DNA from: Alphaproteobacteria bacterium
GTDB taxonomy: Bacteria; Pseudomonadota; Alphaproteobacteria; Micavibrionales; CSBR16-224
Length of the DNA stretch: 10,962 nt
Reading direction: 5' to 3'
Assembly: GCA_006226225.1 (NCBI GenBank)
Contig: SBHI01000075.1
Span: 1-10,962 of the forward strand
Part shown: one piece after another, positions 1 to 7,217 of the stretch
How the letters are laid out: every line of letters starts with the position of its first letter
How positions within the stretch are numbered: position 1 is the first letter of the stretch
The notes under the pieces: model-generated
What the model saw: only the letters and a program-made list of their open reading frames with translations
What the model was told of the DNA's origin: nothing
Databases searched by the model: none
Made by a program: the position numbers and the translations under genes

Positions 1-584
1 AGCAGGCCGAAGTCGCGGTTTTTGACGCGCTGCTGGAGTGGAATGGAAAAGAATCGGCTTTTCAGGGACGTGTCCGTAATTCTTCGCGCCATAATCTGGG
101 GGAAGTCGGCATCGGTATCGCTGTGGTGGCGTGTATGAAGCCGGAGGAGTTTCAGGCCGTGCTTGATGAAGCAACAAGACGGGCAGCTCTCATTGATACC
201 GGAAAAGAAGTGGAAGACTTGCCGCAACCGGAAGCGCGGATGCTGGAGAACGGTATTTTTATGAATACGCGCCGCGAAACCCGTGCCGATGTACTGAAAC
301 ATGCGCAAATAAAAACACAGACACTTTTTCTGGGGGAGGTTGATCTAAAATGCGGCCTTGTCGAAAGCAGGATCGGCAAAGCCGTTATTGAAGGCGGTTT
401 GCCGCCCGGACGAGAGCGCGACATTGTGATGAATTTTCCTTTTGAGATTCCGCTGCCTGAAAAAGGGCATCTTCTTTGGTATTGGGGTGTTGACTCCGCT
501 GTTGCGCAGGAAGCTGTTGTACAACGGGAAAATGACGCTACAATTGAAAACGCGCCTCCAGCACAGCTGGAACAAACCGAATAA
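1..584 (+). CDS. Unrecognised protein, C-terminal part (5' end outside window)
   Basis: The reading frame is open from base 3, so the gene starts before the window; 193 residues are visible. I do not recognise the family. The visible part looks like beta-sandwich material: a stretch FQGRVRNSSRHNLGEVGIGI (visible residues 20-39) resembles the N-terminal strands of FxLYD/DUF3426-like extracytoplasmic domains, where a 'G.V.N.S...L..V.V.I' pattern is usual. A second strand-rich part follows (about residues 110-165), ending in GHLLWYWGVDSA. Two cysteines (VAC and LKCG) could form a disulfide if the protein is periplasmic. The last 20 residues look disordered and are rich in Glu, Ala and Gln. An internal GTG at 123 could start a shorter protein, but the uninterrupted upstream frame makes that unlikely. 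The stop lies 22 bases before the DUF4399 gene, so the two are probably co-transcribed. The function is unknown; the beta-sandwich reading is weak inference. Confidence 0.75.
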   Translation, partial: QAEVAVFDALLEWNGKESAFQGRVRNSSRHNLGEVGIGIAVVACMKPEEFQAVLDEATRRAALIDTGKEVEDLPQPEARMLENGIFMNTRRETRADVLKHAQIKTQTLFLGEVDLKCGLVESRIGKAVIEGGLPPGRERDIVMNFPFEIPLPEKGHLLWYWGVDSAVAQEAVVQRENDATIENAPPAQLEQTE

Positions 585-593
585 AGACAAATA

Positions 594-599
594 AAGGAG
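594..599 (+). promoter_or_regulatory. Strong ribosome binding site for the DUF4399 gene
   Basis: AAGGAG lies 7 bases before the ATG at 607, in the 22-base gap after the preceding stop. It fixes the start of the DUF4399 gene and is the best Shine-Dalgarno match I found among the starts in the window. Confidence 0.75.
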
Positions 600-606
600 A
601 CCACTT

Positions 607-1212
607 ATGGCCCGCGTTCTGATTGCTACCTTGATCCTCACTGTTGCAGGATTTTTCTTTTATAATATGCGGCATTCTCCTTTGCCGGAGGTGATGGAAG
701 CTGCTTCTACGGAAAACCGCATTGCCATACGTGCAGAAGAGGAAACACCTTCTGCGGCAGAAATGTCTCCAGAAATGATGCCGCCTGCCGGTGAAGCTGT
801 TGAAGCGGGAGCAATGGCGGAAGAGCTCGTCCCGAGCGAAGACGAAATGGCAGTGATAGAAAATGATTTGCCGCACGCTTATTTCCTTAACCTAAAACAT
901 GGCGATGTCGTGACAAGCCCGTTCAAGATTGAATTTGGCATTGAAGGAATGAAAGTTGCTCCTGCAGGGACTTATGAAACAGGCACCGGGCATTTCCATC
1001 TGTTGATTAATACAAAACTGGATGAAGAGTTTCTGGAAGATCCGCTTCCTGCCGACGATAACCACATTCATTTCGGCAAGGGCCAGACGGAAACCGAGAT
1101 GGCGCTGGAACCTGGTGAATACACGTTGCAGCTGGTCATGGGGGATGGCGACCATATCGTGCATAATCCCTCTGTCACATCGGATATTATCACAATCACG
1201 GTGAGTGAATAA
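607..1212 (+). CDS. Membrane-anchored DUF4399 domain protein
   Basis: This is a 201-residue protein. Residues 3-20 form a hydrophobic N-terminal segment with no obvious cleavage site, so it is probably a single anchor with the rest in the periplasm. Residues 25-88 are a low-complexity Ala/Glu/Met/Pro linker. Residues 92-199 match the DUF4399 family: GHFHLLIN (128-135), a D-NHIHFGKGQTE block (151-162), an L.PGEYTLQL strand (167-176), then GDGDHIVHNP (179-188). The histidines at 129, 131, 153, 155, 183 and 186 sit in the family's conserved positions. They could bind a metal, but that is inference because the family has no established function that I know of. A strong AAGGAG supports the ATG. 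The gene lies between the unrecognised upstream gene and corA with short gaps, which suggests a common transcript and perhaps an envelope role linked to cations. Domain assignment is confident; role is not. Confidence 0.88.
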   Translation: MARVLIATLILTVAGFFFYNMRHSPLPEVMEAASTENRIAIRAEEETPSAAEMSPEMMPPAGEAVEAGAMAEELVPSEDEMAVIENDLPHAYFLNLKHGDVVTSPFKIEFGIEGMKVAPAGTYETGTGHFHLLINTKLDEEFLEDPLPADDNHIHFGKGQTETEMALEPGEYTLQLVMGDGDHIVHNPSVTSDIITITVSE

Positions 1213-1241
1213 TCAAGACCTGGACGAAAAGGAACAGCGTT

Positions 1242-2405
1242 ATGCCGTATCAGAGAATCCGGAAGATGTATAAAGCGGCTAAGCGTGATTATCATCGTCG
1301 TGCACGCCCCGGCACGGCTCCCGGCACCCTGCACAGTTTCGATGATACGTCTCCGACGAGAATCACAGGCTTTGGCTATGATGCCGATAGCTATGCCGAG
1401 GAAGAGCTGAAAACGGCGGAAGAGGCGTTGGCCTTTACCAAAAAATGGAAATGCGCATGGATAAATATTGACGGCTTGGCTGATATTGAACTTTTGCGCA
1501 GTCTGGGAGCGGCATTTTCCGTCCATATGCTTGCCATGGAAGATGTTATCAATGTACACCAGCGTGCCAAAGTCGAGGAATATAAAGAGAATTTGTTTAT
1601 TGTCACGCGGATGGCGCGGTTTACCGGCAAAAAGCACGAGCGCAATCTTGATATCGAGCAAGTCAGTCTTTTTCTGGGGCAAAACTATATTCTCAGCTTT
1701 CAGGAACGTGAAGGTGATGTACTTGACCCTGTACGCGAACGGCTGCGTCACGGCAAAGGACGCATCCGTACGGCGGGAGCGGATTATCTGGCCTATGCTA
1801 TTCTGGACACGATTGTCGATGGCTATTTCCCCGTATTGGAAGAATATGGCGAAGTACTGGATGATATGGAGGAGGTTGTGTTCGCCAACCCCACACCTGA
1901 CACATTGACACAAATTCATGATATGCGGCGCGAACTGCTGCTGCTGCGTCGCGCGATCTGGCCGCAGCGCGAAGCCGTTAGCGGTTTGACGTATGAATAT
2001 CAGGAATTCGTACAGGAAGATAACCGTGCTTTTTTCCGCGACTGTCACGACCATGTGATTCAGTTGATTGATATTGCCGAAAGCCAGCGAGAAAGATTGT
2101 CGGGTCTCAGTGATCTTTATATTTCGAGTATTAGCTACAAGATGAACGAGGTGATGAAGGTCTTAACGATTATTGCCACGATTTTTATTCCTTTGGGTTT
2201 CATCACCGGACTTTACGGTATGAATTTTGACCCCGGCGCATCACCGTGGAATATGCCTGAGCTGAGCTCCCGTTACGGTTATCCGGCAGCGTTGACTGTG
2301 ATGGTAACAATTGCGGGTGCTTTCCTCTGGTATTTCTACCGTAAAGGCTGGTTGTTTGAAAATTCTCTGGCGGCAAGCCGCGACCACCATGAGGATAATC
2401 AATAA
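1242..2405 (+). CDS. corA: CorA family magnesium (divalent cation) channel
   Basis: This 387-residue protein belongs to the CorA family, homopentameric inner-membrane channels that take up Mg2+ and sometimes Co2+ or Ni2+. The long N-terminal cytoplasmic part (about 1-300) contains the family's alpha/beta domain and the stalk helix, including LAMEDVINVHQRAKVEEY (97-114), a typical CorA block. Two transmembrane helices lie at about 306-325 and 347-366 near the C-terminus. The signature YGMNF is at 325-329, at the end of the first helix, followed by the outer loop with MPEL at 338-341. The tail RKGW is basic, consistent with a cytoplasmic end. Length is slightly above the usual 315-370 because of a basic N-terminus rich in Arg and Lys. 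AAAAGGAA precedes the ATG with 8 bases of spacing. It is the last gene of the left operon and converges on the SLC13 gene. Mg2+ is the most likely substrate; sequence cannot exclude other ions. Confidence 0.95.
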   Translation: MPYQRIRKMYKAAKRDYHRRARPGTAPGTLHSFDDTSPTRITGFGYDADSYAEEELKTAEEALAFTKKWKCAWINIDGLADIELLRSLGAAFSVHMLAMEDVINVHQRAKVEEYKENLFIVTRMARFTGKKHERNLDIEQVSLFLGQNYILSFQEREGDVLDPVRERLRHGKGRIRTAGADYLAYAILDTIVDGYFPVLEEYGEVLDDMEEVVFANPTPDTLTQIHDMRRELLLLRRAIWPQREAVSGLTYEYQEFVQEDNRAFFRDCHDHVIQLIDIAESQRERLSGLSDLYISSISYKMNEVMKVLTIIATIFIPLGFITGLYGMNFDPGASPWNMPELSSRYGYPAALTVMVTIAGAFLWYFYRKGWLFENSLAASRDHHEDNQ

Positions 2406-2416
2406 AGCTGACTGTT

Positions 2417-4297
2417 TTAGGCAAAGGGCCAGAACAGTGGGATGATAATCACGGCGGTGATGCCCATCAGGATATTCATCGGTATCCCGATTTTTAGAAA
2501 ATCATTGAACTTATAACCGCCTGCGGCATAAACGAAGGTATTGGTCTGATAGCCGATTGGCGTTGCAAAACTTGCGGATGAGGCCAGCATTACGGCAACG
2601 ATAAAGGGGCGCGGGTCATAGCCGAGGCTGGTGGTCAGCCCGATAACAATCGGCGTCAGAATAACCGCAACGGCATTATTGGTGACGATTTCCGTCAGCA
2701 GCGAAGTCAGAAAATAAATCGCCAGCAGGATATAGAACGGCCCCAAGGACTTCACGAAAGAGACAAACTGGTCGACCAGCAGTTTCGCCGCGCCGGTGTT
2801 CTCCATCGCCGCACCGATGCCCAGCATCCCGAAAATCAGCAGCAGAATGCCCCAGTCAATCGTGCGGTAGGCTTTTTCGGGCGTGACACATCCGGTTAAA
2901 ATAACCACGACTGTTCCCGCCATGGCCAGACCGGCAATCGGCATAAAGCCGAGGGCGCTGAAAACAACAATACCGACGATAACGGCCAGAGAAATCGGTG
3001 CTTTTTTCCAGTCGAAGGTTTTTTGACGGATTTGCGAGGCGTTGAAAATCTGTTCGTTTTCAAACAGTCGCTCCAACTCTTCCTCCGGCCCTTCAAGAAT
3101 CAGTGTATCGCCTTCCATTAAAGCGGTTTGCGCCAGATCGCCGGTGATACTTTTATCTTTCCGGTGCAACCCGATGACATAGCAGTTATAGGCGCGACGC
3201 AGGCGCAGATCTTTTACCCTCCGTCCGACAAAATTAGATGCGGGGGCAAGGACGCCTTCGGTTACCAACAGTTTTTGGGCGGGCATAGGCTCGCTAAAAT
3301 GTGCTTTTTGCGGGTCAAACTCGATACCGATATGGTGCTTCATTTCGATCAGCTCGTCCTTGTCGAGTTTAAAGACAAGACGGTCACCGGCCTCAAGCGG
3401 AATGTCGCGGAAGGTTGAAATCCGCGCATTTTCATCATCGTCCGCGCCGGGACGCAGCTGCTGCAGCAGCATTTTGATGGCTTTCCCGACACCCATGCGT
3501 GTACCGCTTTCCTGACGTACCAAATCAATGATTTCGTAATCTTCGCTATCGGTAAAACGGACATCATTCAGCGTTTTACCAACCAGCGGTGAATCAACAG
3601 GAATAATGGCCTCGGCCATAAAGCGCTTTTGCGCCCGCTCTTCCGAAAATTCATCCAGCGGCGGGTTGCGGTCGGGCAGTAGGAAGCGTCCGGCGATCGA
3701 CATAAAGCCGATTCCGACCACGGCGCGGATAATTCCGGGCAGGGTAATTTCGAACATACCGAAAGCCGCCTGTCCGTATTCCTGCGCGACACCGTTGACA
3801 AGAATATTGGTCGATGTACCGATCAGCGTGCAGGTTCCGCCGATAATCGCGGCATAGGAAAGCGGGATCAGATATTTGGACGGGAAGGTCTTGAGTTTAT
3901 GCGCCAGCGTAATCACAACGGGCGTCAAAATCACGACAATGGGAATATTGTTCATAAAGGCCGACAGCACCATGACAATGCCGATCATGGAAAATATGCC
4001 GAGATATTTGTTGCGTGCGGAAATTTTCAGCAAAAAACGCCCCAGCGCATCAATCACACCTGTTTGATCCAGCGCGGCACTGATCACGAACATACAGGCA
4101 ATGGTGACCGGTGCGGAGTTGGAGAAAACGGAGAGCATATCATCGGTACTTATCGCTCCCAGCATCAGCAGCACAACCATACCTGTCAGGGCAACGATAT
4201 GCGGAGGCATACGCTCCCGCGAGAAAGCCACAAATGTACCGATGAGCACTGCAAAAGTTGCAGTAACAAGCATCCATTCCGGCATCGTGATAGGCAT
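2417..4297 (-). CDS. SLC13/DASS-type permease with two TrkA_C (RCK_C) domains
   Basis: This is a 626-residue inner-membrane transporter of the ArsB/NhaD - SLC13 superfamily, with two hydrophobic halves separated by a soluble middle. The first half (about 8-205) carries AFMNNIPIVVILTPVV (113-128) and GGTCTLIGTSTNILVNG (153-169). The second half (about 433-626) repeats the pattern with EIVTNNAVAVILTPI (536-550) and ATPIGYQTNTFVYAAGG (578-594). These paired NN and TP/GT-N motifs are the family's substrate/Na+ sites. The middle (about 220-415) holds two TrkA_C-like domains, each with the G-D-L/R-VFK or EGDTLILEG pattern, which are probable ligand-binding regulators; an acidic insert (DDDEN, 286-290) lies in the first. 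Known relatives move sulfate or dicarboxylates, and this TrkA_C-containing subgroup is often annotated as a sulfate or unspecified permease, so I leave the substrate open. I chose the ATG at 4297 because AGGGA lies 8 bases upstream. A longer frame to 4429 would overlap the upstream gene and adds no membrane segment. Confidence 0.92.
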   Translation of the reverse strand: MPITMPEWMLVTATFAVLIGTFVAFSRERMPPHIVALTGMVVLLMLGAISTDDMLSVFSNSAPVTIACMFVISAALDQTGVIDALGRFLLKISARNKYLGIFSMIGIVMVLSAFMNNIPIVVILTPVVITLAHKLKTFPSKYLIPLSYAAIIGGTCTLIGTSTNILVNGVAQEYGQAAFGMFEITLPGIIRAVVGIGFMSIAGRFLLPDRNPPLDEFSEERAQKRFMAEAIIPVDSPLVGKTLNDVRFTDSEDYEIIDLVRQESGTRMGVGKAIKMLLQQLRPGADDDENARISTFRDIPLEAGDRLVFKLDKDELIEMKHHIGIEFDPQKAHFSEPMPAQKLLVTEGVLAPASNFVGRRVKDLRLRRAYNCYVIGLHRKDKSITGDLAQTALMEGDTLILEGPEEELERLFENEQIFNASQIRQKTFDWKKAPISLAVIVGIVVFSALGFMPIAGLAMAGTVVVILTGCVTPEKAYRTIDWGILLLIFGMLGIGAAMENTGAAKLLVDQFVSFVKSLGPFYILLAIYFLTSLLTEIVTNNAVAVILTPIVIGLTTSLGYDPRPFIVAVMLASSASFATPIGYQTNTFVYAAGGYKFNDFLKIGIPMNILMGITAVIIIPLFWPFA

Positions 4298-4305
4298 GTT
4301 TTTTA

Positions 4306-4310
4306 TCCCT
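4306..4310 (-). promoter_or_regulatory. Ribosome binding site fixing the SLC13 permease start
   Basis: AGGGA on the minus strand lies 8 bases before the ATG at 4297. It supports that start over the longer frame opening at 4429, which would overlap the preceding gene by 80 bases. Confidence 0.6.
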
Positions 4311-4349
4311 GTTTTTACGGGGTTAGCTTGGCGCAGCGGGGGTGTTTTG

Positions 4350-4844
4350 TCAAGTTTTCGGCTCTTCTTCCAGTGTGTTGAAATACACGGCCAATGCTTT
4401 GTAGTGCTGTATGCAGCGCCATCCGCCATATCCCATCAATGCGAGGGATAACAGGATAACGGGGGGAGAAAAATGAATGAAGAGTATGAACCCGCCCGCC
4501 GACACGATATATCCGGCATGTTTTTTGCGTTCCAGTTCCAGACGGACATCTTGCGGAATGTTTTTTGCCCCGTGTTTGTCCAGCTCATATCTGAAATCAT
4601 AAAACCAGCTGTAGGATTGTTCTTTCAGTGCAAAGAAACTGCACCCGTATCTGAGCAGCAGGACAGCATCGCAGACCAACAGCGCGGTCAGCATTAATCC
4701 GGCATTACCGACCCATGCCGTTTTCATGACGGCGAAACCGACTGTTGCCATGAGTGAGGAAAAAGCGGCGCCCATCAGCATCAGCATTGCCAGTTGCGTG
4801 CGCGTCATGGCGGCTGGTTGATGGCGTGGATCCTGCTGGGGCAT
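4350..4844 (-). CDS. Small multi-pass membrane protein of unknown function
   Basis: I do not recognise this 164-residue protein. Hydrophobic segments lie at about 19-39, 45-65 and 112-142; the last could be two short helices broken by SPP at 126-128, giving three or four membrane passes. Between them is a charged loop (about 74-110) with aromatic residues (YSWFYDFRYELD) and a basic cluster ERKKH, probably cytoplasmic. The last residues are acidic (TLEEEPKT). The start is uncertain. The ATG at 4844 lies 16 bases after the chaperone stop and lacks a clear Shine-Dalgarno; a TTG at 4889 would overlap the chaperone gene by 29 bases and has GAGG about 8 bases upstream; an ATG at 4808 would still keep every membrane segment. 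Tight packing after the chaperone gene suggests translational coupling. The stop is 52 bases before the SLC13 permease start, so all may be co-transcribed. No role can be assigned. Confidence 0.75.
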   Translation of the reverse strand: MPQQDPRHQPAAMTRTQLAMLMLMGAAFSSLMATVGFAVMKTAWVGNAGLMLTALLVCDAVLLLRYGCSFFALKEQSYSWFYDFRYELDKHGAKNIPQDVRLELERKKHAGYIVSAGGFILFIHFSPPVILLSLALMGYGGWRCIQHYKALAVYFNTLEEEPKT

Positions 4845-4860
4845 GTTACGCAGCTTGTCG

Positions 4861-5742
4861 TTAGGGGAGGGAAACTTCTGTTGTGGCAATCACCTGCGCC
4901 TCAGGTGAACGCGGGTCTTTTGTCAGGGTCAGCACCAGTGTGCCGCCGGACATGTGGTGATCTGCCGGTGGTTTCAATGCGACAAATTTACGGATTTTGT
5001 CAACTTCACGGTAGATACGTACCCATTGCTCCGTCGTGACGGAGACGTCTTCTTGCCCGGGAAGACGGTGAACCACGCTGAGATAAGCTGAAGCTTCGCC
5101 ATTGCCGCTGCGGCTGAACTCAATCGCCAGACCGGACTGGTCTTGTTCGTTCTGAGCCAGAGTAGCGGAAACAATACCCATCGAAGAATTGACGGTTCCG
5201 TGCTGGACGACGACCGGCACAGCGACACCGTACAGAGCCTGAATTTCAAAGCTGGCCTTTTGTTGGCCACCGTTGCCGCTGCTATTGCGTTCCTGATTGC
5301 GAAGCGGCACTTCGCGGAACAGAAGGTGGCTGTGGTAATCCCCATCTGCCAAATCCTTCGGGCGTCTGACCATGACGCGGATAACCTGACGCTCGCCCGG
5401 TTCCAGTGTGAAACGTTTGGGTGTGAATTTCAGCATTTTCTCGGCGGAATACTCAAAACTGTCACGACGTTCTGTGACACCGTTTTCGGTCATAACCTGA
5501 TTGATAATCTGCAAATCATAACGGCGCGGAACATCCGATTTATTGGCAACATTCAGCTCCTGAATGCGGCCATCCGGTGCAATATCGACGCGGTGCGGTG
5601 AAATAAACAGAACGCTTCCTTCAGTTTGTGCATGCGCAATACCGCTGCCCGCGGTGAAAAGCCCCACGGTCAGGATGACAACAAAAAGCAGCTTATTAAT
5701 AAAGGTCATGTTCATTGAGATTTTTTTAAACACCTTACACAT
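4861..5742 (-). CDS. PapD-like periplasmic (fimbrial-type) chaperone
   Basis: This is a 293-residue exported protein. A signal peptide occupies residues 1-38: basic start, hydrophobic core FINKLLFVVILTVGLFTAG, and AHA before the expected cut at 38/39. The mature N-terminus follows the PapD-like fold: SVLFISPHRVDIAPDGR (43-59), a strand with NVANKSDVPRRYDLQ (64-78), then LKFTPKRFTLEPGERQVIRV (104-123). The last is the typical 'P..F.L.PGE.Q.VRV' strand G1 region of chaperone-usher chaperones. It is longer than classical chaperones (about 230 residues); a Ser/Asn/Gly/Gln-rich stretch at 150-162 breaks the first domain. No usher or pilin gene is in the window, so it is an orphan here and may serve another surface protein. 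The ATG at 5742 lies exactly where transcription is predicted to begin, so a leaderless start is possible. ATGs at 5715 and 5709 keep the whole signal peptide and are real alternatives. Confidence 0.85.
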   Translation of the reverse strand: MCKVFKKISMNMTFINKLLFVVILTVGLFTAGSGIAHAQTEGSVLFISPHRVDIAPDGRIQELNVANKSDVPRRYDLQIINQVMTENGVTERRDSFEYSAEKMLKFTPKRFTLEPGERQVIRVMVRRPKDLADGDYHSHLLFREVPLRNQERNSSGNGGQQKASFEIQALYGVAVPVVVQHGTVNSSMGIVSATLAQNEQDQSGLAIEFSRSGNGEASAYLSVVHRLPGQEDVSVTTEQWVRIYREVDKIRKFVALKPPADHHMSGGTLVLTLTKDPRSPEAQVIATTEVSLP

Positions 5743-5747
5743 TGCTG

Positions 5748-5776
5748 ATTATAAACAAAAGCCGTGGAAATGTCAT
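5748..5776 (-). promoter_or_regulatory. Sigma-70-type promoter for the chaperone gene
   Basis: On the minus strand, ATGACA (5776-5771, 5 of 6 to the consensus -35) is followed after exactly 17 bases by a perfect TATAAT (5753-5748). It lies in the 53-base gap between the mgtE stop and the chaperone gene. Transcription would start near 5741, on the first ATG of the chaperone frame. This gives the chaperone and the two genes after it a way to be expressed apart from mgtE. Confidence 0.6.
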
Positions 5777-5795
5777 AGAAATAATCACCTATGCC

Positions 5796-7166
5796 TCATT
5801 TCACGATGGCAAACAGAAATATTGTACAAAGCCCGAAATAGATTGTGACACCGGTAATGGCGGTGATGGTAGTTAAAATCGGCCCGGTAATCATTGCAGG
5901 GTCTTTTCCCATGCGTTTAATCAGGAAGGGTAGTGTTCCACCTAAAACACCGGCGACAAAGACGTTCACTGCCAATGCTGTTCCGGTAATGATGCCCAGA
6001 ATGATATTTTGCTCCATAAAATAGGCGATGACGCCGAACAAATAACCCAGCGCAATGCCGTTCATGACACCGACAACAATTTCTTTGCGCAGGGCACGCC
6101 AGTAATCCCCCAGCCGTGCTTCGCCCAGTGCAATACTGCGGATGGACACAGATAAAGCCTGAATACCGACATTCCCCCCCATATCGGTAATCATCGGTAA
6201 AAAGGCGGCAAGGATTGCCGCTTTGGCAATCGTATCCTCAAATCCGGCAATAATGCTGACGGCTGCCAGATTCAGGAAGACATTGAAGACCATCCAGGGG
6301 AGTCGCATACCGACGGCGGCACGCGGCGGTGTGAAAAAGCTTTCCTCAATCGCACCTGCACCACCAATCCCGGCAAGATTTTCGGCCAGTTCATAGGATA
6401 GCAGTTCCATCGCCGCCTCTGCTGTGACGACGCCGACCAGCACATTGCTATGCGTGACCACGGGGATCATTTTCAAATGGCGCGAACGGATGCGTTCGGC
6501 AATATCAATAGGGTCATCATTGACGCGGGCGGCAAAGACATTGATATTCATGACCTTTTCGATTTTTTTCTTCGGATCCGCGCTTAACAGTTCACGCAGA
6601 GATAAAACGCCTTGCAGACGTTTTTTGCTGTCCACCACATAAAGATAGCCCGTATGTGTCAGTGAAGACGGAATTGTGCGTACGGCATCCAGTACTTCAC
6701 TGACGGTTTTTCCTGCAGGGATGGCAAGATAATCGAGGCTCATCTCTGCGCCGACCATGCCCTCTCCGTAAATAGAAAGCGCCAGCACATTTTCCGCCAC
6801 TTCTTTTGGCAGAGAGGCGATCAGTGTATCACGTGTTTCTTCTTTGACATGTGCCAGAATATCAACGGCAATGCGTGGCGGGATCAGTGCGAGCCATGCG
6901 GCGGCGTTTTTTCCTTGTACTTCTTCTGCCAAAAGATAGGCGGCAAATTCCAGCGGCAGTTCCGACAGGATATGCGCGGCCTGCGCCTTGTCGATAAATT
7001 CCAAAAATGGCAGCACCACAATTTTAGGCGCTTCATTTAAAACCGTTGCTACGCGCATATAGGAAATATGCGGTAAAAGCTGCTTCGCCTCTTCAAAATG
7101 CCCTTCTTCCAGACAATCGGCCAGCTTATCGGAATATTCTTTCAGCCTTTCAGGCAATATCAGCAT
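5796..7166 (-). CDS. mgtE: MgtE family magnesium channel, variant at the pore aspartate
   Basis: This 456-residue protein has the full MgtE layout: helical MgtE_N domain (about 20-125), two CBS domains (about 140-200 and 205-260), a plug helix (262-285) and five membrane helices (about 290-455). MgtE proteins are dimeric Mg2+ channels of the inner membrane, gated by Mg2+ binding to the N and CBS domains. Family motifs seen are RLPWMVFNV (288-296), FLPMITDMGGN (322-332) and GGTLPFLIKRMGKDPA (409-424). The family normally has aspartate in 'TT.TD..G' of the last helix (D432 in the Thermus thermophilus protein, the pore Mg2+ site). Here it is TTITAITG with Ala436, while the aspartate 14 residues earlier (D422, matching Thermus D418) is kept. 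The ATG at 7166 has AGGA 7 bases upstream and gives normal family length; the open frame to 7319 adds 51 unlike residues and crosses the promoter. Mg2+ transport is likely but conductance or selectivity may differ. Confidence 0.93.
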   Translation of the reverse strand: MLILPERLKEYSDKLADCLEEGHFEEAKQLLPHISYMRVATVLNEAPKIVVLPFLEFIDKAQAAHILSELPLEFAAYLLAEEVQGKNAAAWLALIPPRIAVDILAHVKEETRDTLIASLPKEVAENVLALSIYGEGMVGAEMSLDYLAIPAGKTVSEVLDAVRTIPSSLTHTGYLYVVDSKKRLQGVLSLRELLSADPKKKIEKVMNINVFAARVNDDPIDIAERIRSRHLKMIPVVTHSNVLVGVVTAEAAMELLSYELAENLAGIGGAGAIEESFFTPPRAAVGMRLPWMVFNVFLNLAAVSIIAGFEDTIAKAAILAAFLPMITDMGGNVGIQALSVSIRSIALGEARLGDYWRALRKEIVVGVMNGIALGYLFGVIAYFMEQNIILGIITGTALAVNVFVAGVLGGTLPFLIKRMGKDPAMITGPILTTITAITGVTIYFGLCTIFLFAIVK

Positions 7167-7172
7167 GGAAGT

Positions 7173-7178
7173 ATCCTG
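7173..7178 (-). promoter_or_regulatory. Ribosome binding site fixing the mgtE start
   Basis: CAGGAT on the minus strand places AGGA 7 bases before the ATG at 7166. It favours that start over the extended frame to 7319. Confidence 0.65.
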
Positions 7179-7191
7179 TAAGAGAAAAGAA

Positions 7192-7209
7192 GCCGGAAGA
7201 ATATCCGGC
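7192..7209 (-). terminator. Hairpin in the mgtE leader, possible attenuator
   Basis: A perfect 6-bp stem, GCCGGA and TCCGGC, encloses a 6-base loop. On the minus strand it falls inside the predicted mgtE leader of about 45 bases and is followed by the pyrimidine-rich TTCTTTTCTCTT just before the ribosome binding site. On the plus strand it is followed by G and seven T, which looks like a classical terminator, but no plus-strand gene leads into it. It may be a weak attenuator of mgtE or simply a leader structure. The strand of action is uncertain. Confidence 0.45.
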
Positions 7210-7217
7210 GTTTTTTT

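Noticed and set aside
1068..2054. Long open frame of 328 codons on the minus strand
   Set aside because: It lies antisense to corA and the DUF4399 end, both clear family matches. Its translation has no recognisable domain and a cysteine/histidine-rich composition typical of antisense frames.
2406..2416. Bidirectional terminator between corA and the SLC13 gene
   Set aside because: The 11-base gap contains no stem and no useful T-run for either direction; any termination signal would have to lie in the coding ends and none was seen.
3899..4381. Plus-strand open frame of 160 codons, rich in His and Arg
   Set aside because: It is antisense to the SLC13 permease, whose motifs are intact. The composition is that of a shadow frame, and no ribosome binding site supports it.
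4298..4429. N-terminal extension of the SLC13 permease by 44 residues
   Set aside because: It overlaps the upstream membrane protein gene by 80 bases, adds no membrane segment, and the ATG at 4297 has AGGGA at proper spacing.
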